Below are positions 18,908 through 27,247 of a DNA stretch of 64,000 nt, one piece after another; positions within the stretch are counted from its first letter, which is position 1; each line of letters starts with the position of its first letter. Made by a program: the position numbers and the translations under genes. A model generated the notes under the pieces. The model had not been told where the DNA came from. It saw only the letters and a program-made list of their open reading frames with translations, and did no database searches. Location of the stretch: positions 1-64,000 of the forward strand of contig JAFKMU010000048.1 in assembly GCA_017305195.1 (NCBI GenBank), in the 5' to 3' direction. Source of the DNA: Verrucomicrobiota bacterium. Its GTDB lineage: Bacteria > Verrucomicrobiota > Verrucomicrobiia > Chthoniobacterales > Terrimicrobiaceae.

Positions 18908-19567
18908 TTACCCTTGCTTCGCGGCCTTGCGCTTTTGGAGCCAGGCAACAGAGAATTCCCAGACAATCGGCAGCACAGAGACAACGATGATACCTAGAAT
19001 AACGAGCTTCATGTTCTTCTGTACGACCGGATGGAGGCCGAAAAAGTAACCTCCACCAAGGAAGAGACCGACCCAGAGAATCGCTCCGATGATATTGTAG
19101 GAGAAAAACTTACGATACTCCATCGTTCCCACGCCCGCCACGAAAGGCGCAAAGGTGCGCACAATCGGAACAAATCGGGCCAGGATGATCGCCCGTCCGC
19201 CGTACTTCTGGTAAAACGCGTGCGCCTTGTGCAGATGCTCGGGATTGAAGAACCGGCTTTTTTCGAAATGGAACACCCGGGGGCCAAACCATTTTCCGAT
19301 TCCGTAGTTCACGGAGTCTCCGAGGATGGCCGCGATGAGCAGCAAGGGGAGCACGACCTCCATTGCGACGAGCTTCTGGGCAGCCAGCGCGCCGACGGCA
19401 AAGAGGAGCGAATCTCCCGGCAAAAACGGAGTAACCACGAGACCGGTCTCGCAGAAGATGATCAGAAACAGCAGGACGTAAACCCACACTCCATAGTTCT
19501 CAATCACCCATTTGAGGTGATTCTCGGCGTGCAAAAGAAACTCGATGAACTGCTTCAGGATCTCCAT
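18908..19567 (-). CDS. DedA-family membrane protein
   Basis: 219 aa. ETGLVVTPFLPGDSLLFAVG near 40-60 and the GGRAIILARFVPIVRTFAPF segment with VAGVGTMEY near 123-150 are the two conserved DedA/SNARE-associated motifs, including the functionally important acidic and arginine residues. Several membrane or re-entrant helices follow, with a basic tail QKRKAAKQ. DedA proteins act at the inner membrane, and some flip undecaprenyl phosphate or support membrane homeostasis. The specific role is not inferable. It is divergent from exoD. Confidence 0.9.
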   Translation of the reverse strand: MEILKQFIEFLLHAENHLKWVIENYGVWVYVLLFLIIFCETGLVVTPFLPGDSLLFAVGALAAQKLVAMEVVLPLLLIAAILGDSVNYGIGKWFGPRVFHFEKSRFFNPEHLHKAHAFYQKYGGRAIILARFVPIVRTFAPFVAGVGTMEYRKFFSYNIIGAILWVGLFLGGGYFFGLHPVVQKNMKLVILGIIVVSVLPIVWEFSVAWLQKRKAAKQG

Positions 19568-19694
19568 GGCGAGCGGTTACCAAACGCGACGGAGTACATC
19601 TTGGGAAGGAAATTCAGCTCGGTCTCGCGGTTGCAGAGCCGGGGAACCGCTGCTAAACAACCCTAGCCCATGATTTCCGCTGTCTGCTCCGCCC

Positions 19695-20363
19695 ATGATG
19701 TCCGCTGAACCTGTTCCACAGGAACCCTTCAGCATCGACGCGGCGCTGGAAGATTGCCTGGTGCAGACCGATGGCGAGGGTGTTCTCCTTCAGACCGCTC
19801 TGGAACGCCTCGGCCCGGCGAGTTACTGCTTTGTCTCTCTGCTGCTGAGCGTCCTGTTTATCCAGCCCTTCTCGCTCGGCCCCCTGACCATGGCCAGCGC
19901 CCTGACGTTCATGGCCTCGGGCTGGCAGATGGTGCGGCGAGCGCAATACCCGAAGCTGCCCAAGCGCATGAGGGACGCTCGTCTCCATGGCAAGGGGTGG
20001 AAAATGGTGATCGCCTTCTGCCAGAAAACCCTCCGCTTCTGCCGCAAATTCACCCGTCCCCGCCTGCAACAGTGGGTAAGCGGAGACCGGGGCGAGCAAT
20101 TCATCGGCTGGCTCATCCTCATCGGCGGCTTCCTCGTCGCCATCCCTGCAGCCAACCTGCCGCTCAACAATACCCTGCCCGCTCTCATGGTCCTCTTCGC
20201 CGCCATCGCATGGCTGGAGAAGGACGGGCTGATGATCTTTATCTCGCTCGCCTGGGGAGTGCTCACCCTGCTCTACTTTCTCATCGTCGGACTGGCTCTC
20301 TGGTTCTTCGGTGAGCAGGTCGCGACGTGGATGCACTCCTTCTGGGGGCATTTCTGGAAATGA
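19695..20363 (+). CDS. ExoD-family membrane protein
   Basis: 222 aa. The order of features follows the ExoD (exopolysaccharide synthesis) family: an N-terminal amphipathic part, hydrophobic helices near 45-62 and 65-80 with the P-[FL]-S-L-G-P-L-T motif, and a C-terminal cluster of helices (about 135-155, 160-175, 180-205) around an LIGGFLVAIPAANLPLNNTL segment. The ExoD role was defined genetically in rhizobia and its biochemistry is unclear. Its stop overlaps the start of the following ABC transporter (ATGA), so the two are translationally coupled. In-frame ATGs at 19695 and 19698 are both possible starts. Confidence 0.8.
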   Translation: MMSAEPVPQEPFSIDAALEDCLVQTDGEGVLLQTALERLGPASYCFVSLLLSVLFIQPFSLGPLTMASALTFMASGWQMVRRAQYPKLPKRMRDARLHGKGWKMVIAFCQKTLRFCRKFTRPRLQQWVSGDRGEQFIGWLILIGGFLVAIPAANLPLNNTLPALMVLFAAIAWLEKDGLMIFISLAWGVLTLLYFLIVGLALWFFGEQVATWMHSFWGHFWK

Positions 20364-22105
20364 ACGTCTTTCTCCGAGTCCTTCCCTACGTCCGTCGTTA
20401 TCCGGCTCTCGCTTTCGGCACCCTGGCCTGTGCCGTCGTCGGGACGCTTATGGTGATCGTCTTCCCGACCGTCACGCAGTACATCATCGACGAGGTCATC
20501 CGCAAAAATCAGCCGCAGATGCTTCTCCCTCTCGTCGCCATCGGGCTAGCCTCCTTTGTCGCTCAGGATGGCCTGAACGGCATCCGCATCATTCTCAACA
20601 ACAGCTTCGAGCAGCGGGTCATCTTTGATCTGCGCAGTGAACTTTACGCCCATATCCAACTGCTCCCGCTCAAGTGGTTCGACAATCGCGCGACCGGCGA
20701 CATCATGACCCGCCTCATCGAGGACGTGACCTCGGTCGAGCGGGTCCTCATCGACGGCATCGAGCAGGGTTCGGTCGCCATCCTTCAGATCCTCATCGTG
20801 ACGGGGGTGATGCTGGCCTATAGCTGGGAGCTTACCCTGGTCGCCCTCCTGCCCATTCCGCTCCTCGCCGCCGGGGCTCTCGCCTACACCCTCACGGCCC
20901 GCAGCCGGTACCGCCAGCACCGCAAGGCCGCCTCCGCGCTCAACGCCCTGCTGCACGACAACATCGCAGGCATCCGCCAGATCAAGACCTACACCAGCGA
21001 GCAGCGCGAGCACGCCCGTTTTGACTCCGCCAGCGAAGCACTCCGCCAGGCCTCCCTCATCGTGATGCGAGCCTGGTCGATCTACAACCCGTCGATGAAT
21101 TTCCTCTCCTCCGTGGGCATGCTCCTCATTACGGGTTACGGAGCCTACCGCGTCCTGCACTCCGGCATGGAGCTGGGCGTGCTGGTCATGTTCATCGTCT
21201 TTGCCAGACTGCTCTACGAACCAGTCGGTCGTCTGCATCAGCTCAACCAGCTCTTCCAATCCGGCCGGGCGGCAGGGGAGCGCGTGTTCGAGATCCTGGA
21301 CGAGCCGACCGAGACCGACGAGGGAGCAGGCAATGCCGCCCCGCCGGTCAAAGGCGATGTGGAATATCGGAATGTCTCCTTTGGCTATACAGAGGAACGC
21401 CAGATCCTGAAGGACATCAATCTCCATGCCCGCGCAGGAGAAATGATCGCCCTCGTCGGCACGACGGGCGCGGGCAAATCCACCGTCATCAACCTGCTCA
21501 CCCGCTTCTACGAATACAACGAAGGCGATATCCTCATCGACGGGCGATCCATTCGCGACATCTCACGTCACGATCTCCGCAAGAACATCGCCATGGTCAC
21601 TCAGGAGAGCTTTCTCTTTAACGGCACCACCGCCGAGAACCTCCGCATGGGCAAACCCGACGCGACCGAGGAGGAGATGTGGCAGGCGCTGGAGGCGGCC
21701 AATGCCGCGGAGTTCATCCGCCGCATGCCGGAAGGTCTGCATTCCGCTGTCGGCGAGCGTGGCATCAAGCTCAGCGTGGGCGAAAAGCAGCGCGTCTCCA
21801 TCGCCCGCGCCCTGTTGAAAAACCCGCCCATTCTGATTCTCGACGAGGCAACCGCCAGCGTCGACACCGCGACAGAGCGCCTCATCCAGGAAGCTCTCGA
21901 CCGCCTGATGACCAACCGCACGAGCTTCGTCATCGCGCACCGCCTCTCGACCGTCCGCCACGCCGATCAGATTCTCGTCCTGGACCGGGGCCAGATCGTC
22001 GAGCGCGGCCAGCACGCCTCCCTGATCGAGCACGGCGGCATCTACGCCAAGCTCAGCCGCCTGATGGAAGACGACGCCTCGCTGAACGAAGCGACGCGCG
22101 CCTAG
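20360..22105 (+). CDS. MsbA-like ABC exporter (fused permease and ATPase)
   Basis: 581 aa from the ATG at 20360, which overlaps the exoD stop (ATGA). Six transmembrane helices occupy the first 310 residues. The nucleotide-binding domain has Walker A GTTGAGKST near 366-374, a signature LSVGEKQR near 470 (LSGGQ variant), Walker B ILILDEAT near 491 and the switch His in IAHRLST. Half-transporters of this type dimerise and export lipids, lipid A precursors, drugs or peptides. The sequence resembles MsbA/LptA-type exporters but the substrate is not fixed. Confidence 0.88.
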   Translation: MNVFLRVLPYVRRYPALAFGTLACAVVGTLMVIVFPTVTQYIIDEVIRKNQPQMLLPLVAIGLASFVAQDGLNGIRIILNNSFEQRVIFDLRSELYAHIQLLPLKWFDNRATGDIMTRLIEDVTSVERVLIDGIEQGSVAILQILIVTGVMLAYSWELTLVALLPIPLLAAGALAYTLTARSRYRQHRKAASALNALLHDNIAGIRQIKTYTSEQREHARFDSASEALRQASLIVMRAWSIYNPSMNFLSSVGMLLITGYGAYRVLHSGMELGVLVMFIVFARLLYEPVGRLHQLNQLFQSGRAAGERVFEILDEPTETDEGAGNAAPPVKGDVEYRNVSFGYTEERQILKDINLHARAGEMIALVGTTGAGKSTVINLLTRFYEYNEGDILIDGRSIRDISRHDLRKNIAMVTQESFLFNGTTAENLRMGKPDATEEEMWQALEAANAAEFIRRMPEGLHSAVGERGIKLSVGEKQRVSIARALLKNPPILILDEATASVDTATERLIQEALDRLMTNRTSFVIAHRLSTVRHADQILVLDRGQIVERGQHASLIEHGGIYAKLSRLMEDDASLNEATRA

Positions 22106-22108
22106 AAA

Positions 22109-22987
22109 TCAGGCTGCGCGCCGGGCCACCGGCATCTTGTATCGGCAGCGTCGCGCCCGGTTCCCGTAATTTGGGCATCCCCAGAATTCTCCAAACTGCC
22201 CGCTCCGTTTCACGAGAGATATTTCACATTGAGGGCAGGTTGGGGTCTTGTAATCGCCTGTCGTGATTTCCCGAATCAGGTCAACGCGACTCCGATAATC
22301 GAGGGAATTCAACCAGACGACCAATTCCTCGCCGTCCACCAGCGTGAGCGCCTTGCCCTGCGCCCATTCGCGAGCCGCGCCGGAGAACTTCCCGGAACAA
22401 ATGAAATATCCATGCGGAGCGCCCTCCGCCGCCATGGCTCCATACAGCTCGCGAATGGTTTTTGGCGGAATCTGCCAGTTGGTCCACGCCTTGCACTGCA
22501 CAATGGCGACAACCGGGCCGTACTCCCCTTCCCGGAGCACGAGGTCGATCCCGCCATCTCCTCCGGCCTTGATCCGTTGAGCATGCAGGCCCAGCGCACG
22601 GAAGAGTCCCTGCGCCAGCAGCTCAAAATGCCGCCATTCCATACTTTTCACCAACTCCAGAGTGAAAAGATCCGGCGGCGGGGTCGGAACCGGAGTGTAA
22701 AAATCACGCGCCGAGGGCGAGCCGTCCTTTTCCACCCGGAGAGGATATGCATCAAAAGACGTCTTGCGATGGCCTGAGGGCCTCGATCCGGAAGATCGCA
22801 GGACCAAAAAGACGAAAGCGAAAGCGCCAGCCACCAGCACCAACCCGACCACGCCTGTCGCCAGCAGCACCCCAAAGGAAGCCAGCTTCTTCAAATCGAA
22901 CCCGACAAAGGCAAAGGCCCCAAGGAACACCAAAGCCAAAATGCCCCGGACCAAATCAAAATCACCACCTTTACGACGACGCGCCAT
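22109..22987 (-). CDS. membrane-anchored Mrr-like nuclease with zinc ribbon
   Basis: 292 aa. Two N-terminal membrane helices (about 13-32 and 36-62) precede a linker and an Mrr_cat-type endonuclease fold: FELLAQGLFRALG near 120, the active-site GGDGGIDL near 142 and VQCKAW near 162, that is D-x(n)-QxK. The C-terminus has a topoisomerase-type zinc ribbon, CPQC with a later CPNYGNRARRC. Related membrane-tethered restriction-endonuclease-like proteins are common and of unknown role. Catalytic residues look intact. It is convergent with the ABC exporter (3 bp apart). Confidence 0.8.
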   Translation of the reverse strand: MARRRKGGDFDLVRGILALVFLGAFAFVGFDLKKLASFGVLLATGVVGLVLVAGAFAFVFLVLRSSGSRPSGHRKTSFDAYPLRVEKDGSPSARDFYTPVPTPPPDLFTLELVKSMEWRHFELLAQGLFRALGLHAQRIKAGGDGGIDLVLREGEYGPVVAIVQCKAWTNWQIPPKTIRELYGAMAAEGAPHGYFICSGKFSGAAREWAQGKALTLVDGEELVVWLNSLDYRSRVDLIREITTGDYKTPTCPQCEISLVKRSGQFGEFWGCPNYGNRARRCRYKMPVARRAA

Positions 22988-22989
22988 AT

Positions 22990-23037
22990 CTGGCGGAGAA
23001 ACCCGCCAGGAAATGGCTTAGCAGAAAACCGCTAAGC
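22990..23037. terminator. two tandem hairpins between DUF6572 and Mrr-like genes
   Basis: CTGGCGG-AGAAAC-CCGCCAG (22990-23009) and GCTTAGC-AGAAAACC-GCTAAGC (23016-23037) are both perfect 7-bp stems, six bases apart, with similar AGAAA-type loops. They fill the space between two minus-strand genes. Neither is followed by a T tract, so termination is possible but not certain; an RNA-stability or protein-binding element would fit as well. Confidence 0.4.
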
Positions 23038-23065
23038 TATACAAGAACGCTTAATCCGAGACAGC

Positions 23066-23644
23066 TTAGTGCCGGCAGCCGCAGCCGCCTCCTCCACCTC
23101 GGCACTCTCCCTCGCCGTGCTCGTGATCATGATGATCATGGTCGTGGGCATGCCCGCGGCCTCCACAGCAGCCTTCGCTATCGTGGTCATGGCCGTGGCT
23201 GTGCTCATGGCCGCCGCAGCACCCGCCGCCTTCGTGGTCATGGCCGTGGTCATGCCCATGGCCGCCGCAACATCCGCCGCCTTCGTGATCATGGCCGTGG
23301 CCGCCGCAGCAGCCCTCCGGCTCCGCCTGGTAGACGACAAACTCGATTTTCTGGAAAGCGAGCTGCTCGCGGATGCGCACGATGAGATTCGCCGCGCTGT
23401 CATCCGGCAGGTGGGTCGTGCGGAGCTGAATCTCCACCGGCTTGTCGCGGAGCTGCGGGAAAGCCTCGGTCATTTCGCCATCGAGGACGAAGGAGAGGTA
23501 GGCGTTCACCTTGTTCTCGAGCTGGGCCAGTTGCTCTTCGCCGCCGGTCCACTCACGGGTTTCGTACATGGCGAGAATGACCTTATCCGTGGCGGAATCA
23601 AGGGCCATGGCGTCGAGAACAGAGGGATTTTCAAGTCCGGACAT
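23066..23644 (-). CDS. DUF6572 protein with Cys/His/Gly-rich metal-binding tail
   Basis: 192 aa. The N-terminal ~107 residues (NPSVLDAMALDSATDKVILA, then YETREW) are a DUF6572-like domain of unknown function. The remaining ~85 residues are a low-complexity tail built from repeats of the type EGGGCCGGHGHDHGHDH, with at least four CCGG blocks and numerous His-Asp dipeptides, ending CGCRH. His-rich tails of this composition bind Ni, Zn, Co or Cu in metallochaperones and storage proteins. The fusion suggests a metal-storage or metal-sensing role, which is inference. No signal peptide is present, so it is likely cytoplasmic. Confidence 0.75.
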   Translation of the reverse strand: MSGLENPSVLDAMALDSATDKVILAMYETREWTGGEEQLAQLENKVNAYLSFVLDGEMTEAFPQLRDKPVEIQLRTTHLPDDSAANLIVRIREQLAFQKIEFVVYQAEPEGCCGGHGHDHEGGGCCGGHGHDHGHDHEGGGCCGGHEHSHGHDHDSEGCCGGRGHAHDHDHHDHEHGEGECRGGGGGCGCRH

Positions 23645-23673
23645 AAAATTGCGGGATAGGAGTTATTGAGGTT

Positions 23674-24111
23674 TTAGTGCCGGACGACCGGCCACCATTG
23701 ATAGAGGAAAAAATACACGAGCACTCCGGTGACGGAGACGTAATACCAGAGAGGAAAGGTCCAGCGTGCCCAGGCCCGATGCCGGTCAAGGTTGCCTTTG
23801 AAAGCATGGCGCAGGGTGATGATCACCAGCGGCACGATGGCAATGGCCAGCAGGATGTGCGAGATGAGCATCCCGTAGTAAATGCCCCGGATCGCCCCCT
23901 CGCCGCCGAAGGGCGTATGCACGCCCCGGACGAGGATCTTGTGAATCACATAGGTGACCAGAAACACCATCGAAACGCCGAAAGCCGACAGCATCGCCAC
24001 GCGGTGCGCCGCAGGGCGGTTCGTTTTGATCAGGATAAAACCAGCCGTCAGCAGCACCGTGGCGATGCCGTTGAGACTGGCGTTGACGGCGGGTAGGTCG
24101 CTAACACTCAT
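23674..24111 (-). CDS. DUF420 membrane protein (CtaM-like oxidase assembly)
   Basis: 145 aa, four to five membrane helices (about 10-25, 38-58, 80-102, 118-140). Conserved-looking residues include YVIHKILVRGVHTPFGGEG near 56-74 and RHRAWARWTFPLWYYVSVTG near 113-133. DUF420 proteins are usually encoded with haem-copper oxidase genes and some are required for oxidase assembly. It is the last gene of the respiratory cluster (minus strand), 162 bp after the SCO gene. Confidence 0.82.
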   Translation of the reverse strand: MSVSDLPAVNASLNGIATVLLTAGFILIKTNRPAAHRVAMLSAFGVSMVFLVTYVIHKILVRGVHTPFGGEGAIRGIYYGMLISHILLAIAIVPLVIITLRHAFKGNLDRHRAWARWTFPLWYYVSVTGVLVYFFLYQWWPVVRH

Positions 24112-24273
24112 CAGGCGCGAGGAGCATGCCCGAGAGCATGGGTGGTGATCCAGACGGAAAAGGAGTTTCTATTCACGGTGCGTTCTACGAGCCGGGTTTC
24201 CTCTCGGATGCTCCCGAGGGAATGCGGCGAGGCAAGGTCGCCCGATCAGGCGCAAAATCAAGCCCGGGCTTCT

Positions 24274-24948
24274 TCACCGGGAGGAGCTTTTGCCCTCCCG
24301 CAAGAGGTCGCCAATGTCCATGAGAAGCTTTTGCACGACCTCGGGGCTTTCACCGTCCTCGTAGCCGCGAATCACCCCCTGCTGGTCGACGACGACGAAG
24401 CGAGTCGAGTGGGCGGGCATTCCGTCTTTGTCCGTTCCGAGCGGCAGGAGGAAGCCCTTGACCATGACATTGTGAATCTGGTCGGTCGGGCCGGTGAGGA
24501 GCTTCCATCGCGCGGGGTCCGCTCCGAACCGCTCGCCGTATTCCGACAGCACGGCAGGGGTGTCAAACTCCGGATCGACGGAAACGCTGATGAGCTGCAC
24601 GTCATCGAGCTTCGGCCCGAGAGCCTGATTCAGACGGCCCATCTGGGCGCTCATGCGGGGGCATGGCCCCATGCAGCGGGTGAAGATGAAATTCAGCACG
24701 GTCACTTTCCCCTTGAGCACGGCGTCCGTCACGGTCTTTCCCTCCTGCGATGTGAGGGAAAAAGCCGGTGCCGGTTCGAGCCTGGGCAGTGAAGAGGCGA
24801 CCGGGCGCATCTTTTGCAGACTCACGTAAGCAAATGCCACAAGCCCGACCAGAACCACGAAAACGATCACCCAGCCGAGACGCGGAATGCGCTTGGGCAC
24901 GGAAGTTTCAGCGGAAGCGGATGAGGAAGGAGAGGATTCGGTCGACAT
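24274..24948 (-). CDS. SCO1/SenC-family copper chaperone
   Basis: 224 aa. One N-terminal membrane anchor (about 25-45) and a thioredoxin-like domain facing the periplasm. The copper-binding set is complete: CMGPCP (CxxxC) near 91-96 and the distal His in PAHSTRFVVVD near 178. SCO proteins deliver copper to the CuA centre of cytochrome oxidase subunit II or act as thiol-disulfide reductases. No CuA-bearing subunit is encoded in this window, so its client must be elsewhere or it serves a different role. Confidence 0.9.
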   Translation of the reverse strand: MSTESSPSSSASAETSVPKRIPRLGWVIVFVVLVGLVAFAYVSLQKMRPVASSLPRLEPAPAFSLTSQEGKTVTDAVLKGKVTVLNFIFTRCMGPCPRMSAQMGRLNQALGPKLDDVQLISVSVDPEFDTPAVLSEYGERFGADPARWKLLTGPTDQIHNVMVKGFLLPLGTDKDGMPAHSTRFVVVDQQGVIRGYEDGESPEVVQKLLMDIGDLLREGKSSSR

Positions 24949-25044
24949 CGACTACAGATCGGTAAAGAGCGGGATTTTTCCCTGAACCCGCCCGTGCTGG
25001 CGAGCAGCAATCTCCAAAAGTCGCCCCATCGAAAAAACGATCTC

Positions 25045-25935
25045 CTACCGCTGTGTAAACAGCAGCAGACCGAGCAGCAGGGGCAGGTAGGCGATTGAGG
25101 CGAGGAAAAGCAGGCGGGCCGATGGACGATCCCGGCGCAGCATGAAATGCAGCGCGCAGCCCGCGAACGCCGCTCCCAAGAGGAGCGCTCCGAAGAAGTA
25201 AACCGCCGTGTTGAAGAAGAGAATGGCTGGCAGGAGGCTCACCATGAGGAGGCACAGGGCGTAGAGAAAGGCCTGCCGGCTGGTCATTTCGCCGCTCTCG
25301 TCATTGCCGGATAGCATCACGCATCCAGCGTTGGCATAGTCCTCGCGGTACATCCACGCAATGGCGAGGAAATGCGGCATCTGCCAGAACCACAGGATCG
25401 CAAAGAGCAGGCTGCCCTCGAGATCATAGACCCCGTGAGCGGCGATCCAGCCGATGAGCGGAGGCAGGGCGCCCGGGATGGCTCCCACCAGCGTATTGAG
25501 CGAACTCATGCGCTTCATCGGGGTGTAGACCAGCACGTAGATGCCGATCGTGGCGAAAGCGAGGAAGGCGGCGCGGTAATTCGTGAAGAGAGCCAGCACG
25601 AGCAGACCCGCGACGGAGAAAAGGAGTCCAAACAGCAGCGCATCCTGCGGATGCATGCGGCGGCCCGGCAGCGGACGGTTGCGCGTGCGCTTCATCAGGC
25701 TGTCGAGATCGCGCTCCCACCATTGGTTCAAGGCCGCAGCCCCAGCCGCGCAGAGCGCCGTGCCAATCAGCGTGGCGGAGAGCAGGACGTAGTCCATCGG
25801 ACCCTGCCACCCCACCATGAAGCCTACAAAGGTGGTGACGAGGACGAGAAACGAGAGCCGCGCCTTGGAGAGCTCGAGCAAATCCCCACAAAGGGACTCG
25901 AGTCGGGAAAGGGCGGGTGCGGCTGTCTTCATCAT
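25045..25935 (-). CDS. ctaB: protohaem IX farnesyltransferase (haem O synthase)
   Basis: 296 aa with about nine membrane helices. The diagnostic aspartate-rich UbiA-type motif NQWWERDLDSLMKRTRNRPL lies near 70-90, and YTPMKRMSSLNTLVGAIPGA near 137-157 is also characteristic of CtaB/COX10. It transfers farnesyl to haem B to form haem O, the precursor of haem A. The start overlaps the ctaA stop (ATGA), so haem A synthesis genes are translationally coupled. Haem A is used by aa3/caa3 oxidases, none of which is encoded in the window. Confidence 0.94.
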   Translation of the reverse strand: MMKTAAPALSRLESLCGDLLELSKARLSFLVLVTTFVGFMVGWQGPMDYVLLSATLIGTALCAAGAAALNQWWERDLDSLMKRTRNRPLPGRRMHPQDALLFGLLFSVAGLLVLALFTNYRAAFLAFATIGIYVLVYTPMKRMSSLNTLVGAIPGALPPLIGWIAAHGVYDLEGSLLFAILWFWQMPHFLAIAWMYREDYANAGCVMLSGNDESGEMTSRQAFLYALCLLMVSLLPAILFFNTAVYFFGALLLGAAFAGCALHFMLRRDRPSARLLFLASIAYLPLLLGLLLFTQR

Positions 25936-27134
25936 GCGGCGTTATTCAATGGGTGTTTTGGAGCGTCCGGCCAAGCGAAATTTCCCGCCCGCAAACCGCA
26001 AAACATTCGCAGGGAAAGTAGCCCCCCGACGACCAAAATCAAGGCTCCAACCGCGACATGTCCGGTGGCGATGTCCGCCGCCTTGTTTGACCAGATCGTC
26101 CAGGCTCCCAGGCAGACCTGCACGATCACGAGAGCCAGCCAGACCGCCGTCCAGCGGCGAATCGGCGCCGCCTGCCGGGTACGCCACGCTCGGGAGAAGA
26201 CCATCGTGATCCCCACGAGGATGCAAACTGCCGTCAGGCGATGCACCATTTGCACCCAGACCTGAAAGGCTGTGGTCTGCGGCTGACCCGCCTGCACCCG
26301 GGCGGCATTGATCTGCGCCATGGCCTCCGCCGACGTGTCGGGGATGACCCGGCCGTAAGCCAGCGGGAAATCCGGGATCGAAAGACCGATATGCTCATGG
26401 CGCATCGTTGCCCCGAGGCCGAGCTGAAAATAGACGACGATCGTCGTGGCCAGCGTGATGTACGCCAACGTGCGATCAGGCATATACGCGATCCAGCGTC
26501 CTTCGCGGAAGGCTCGGCTGGTGAGCACGGAAAGGATGGCTAAAGTCAGCAGAAATGCCTGGGCGAGAAGGCCATGGAAGATTCCAATCTGATCCTTGAA
26601 CCAGACGACCCGCAATCCGCCGAGCACGCCCTGAAGGATGACTGCCGAAAAAACCGCCACGCCAAGCCAGCGGAGTTGCCGCGGGTCCTGGCAGAACTTG
26701 TAGATGCCAAAGGCGACCATCGGCAGCGCCAGGATGGCACAGGTCAGATAGACCGGCATCTCGCGAACGCCGAGCAGCAGGACGACGAAGATGATGGCGA
26801 AAATGCCTATCGCCTTGATCCTGCCCGTCGTCTCCCGGCCCCACAGACAGCAGGCCAGGACCGTGGTCAGAACCCCGACTCCGGTGGCGATGAGGCGATG
26901 CCCGTGCTCGTAGAAGATCCCCCCCACCCAGCGGGAAATCGGAAAGGCAAACATGTTGTACCCGTAGGTATTCGGCCAGTCTGGCACGGACATTCCCACC
27001 CCCTTGGAGGTCACCAGCCCCCCGCTCCAGATCAGGATGAGCGTGACGAAAGCCGTCAGGACGGCCCAGCCATGGATGAATGAATCGCTAAAAGTCCAGG
27101 TGTTCTTCTTCATATCAACATCAAAGCCTCGCAT
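25932..27134 (-). CDS. ctaA: haem A synthase (COX15/CtaA family)
   Basis: 400 aa, two-fold repeated four-helix architecture. Haem-ligand histidines are in EHGHRLIATGVG near 76-87, IGIFHGLLAQ near 183-192, MVHRLTAV near 306-313 and ATGHVAVG near 365-372. It oxidises the haem O methyl group to give haem A at the inner membrane. An alternative ATG at 27113 would remove seven residues; neither start has a strong ribosome binding site. The size and the COX15-like insertion between halves indicate the longer COX15-type enzyme rather than the short Bacillus CtaA. Confidence 0.9.
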   Translation of the reverse strand: MRGFDVDMKKNTWTFSDSFIHGWAVLTAFVTLILIWSGGLVTSKGVGMSVPDWPNTYGYNMFAFPISRWVGGIFYEHGHRLIATGVGVLTTVLACCLWGRETTGRIKAIGIFAIIFVVLLLGVREMPVYLTCAILALPMVAFGIYKFCQDPRQLRWLGVAVFSAVILQGVLGGLRVVWFKDQIGIFHGLLAQAFLLTLAILSVLTSRAFREGRWIAYMPDRTLAYITLATTIVVYFQLGLGATMRHEHIGLSIPDFPLAYGRVIPDTSAEAMAQINAARVQAGQPQTTAFQVWVQMVHRLTAVCILVGITMVFSRAWRTRQAAPIRRWTAVWLALVIVQVCLGAWTIWSNKAADIATGHVAVGALILVVGGLLSLRMFCGLRAGNFAWPDAPKHPLNNAA

Positions 27135-27247
27135 CGTTTGCGCGTGCGGGAGCTGGCACTTTCGGCAGAAGACGCCCTGCGGTCAATCCCGGCACGCGAA
27201 GGATATACGACAGGAGCGAACCGCTGGACGACGCCCGGCGGATTTAT

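Noticed and set aside
23100-23320. Periodic DNA repeats suggesting a CRISPR or satellite array
   Set aside because: The periodicity is the coding repeat of the CCGGHGHDH tail of the DUF6572 protein; there are no unique spacers.
22747-23385. A 212-codon plus-strand frame rich in Arg, His and Pro
   Set aside because: Antisense across the Mrr-like and DUF6572 genes and the hairpins between them; composition mirrors the Cys/His tail.
24111-24176. A 21-aa GTG-initiated peptide frame ending in TGATG at the DUF420 start codon
   Set aside because: The stop/start overlap suggests a leader peptide, but there is no ribosome binding site, no codon run suggesting attenuation and nothing to show conservation.
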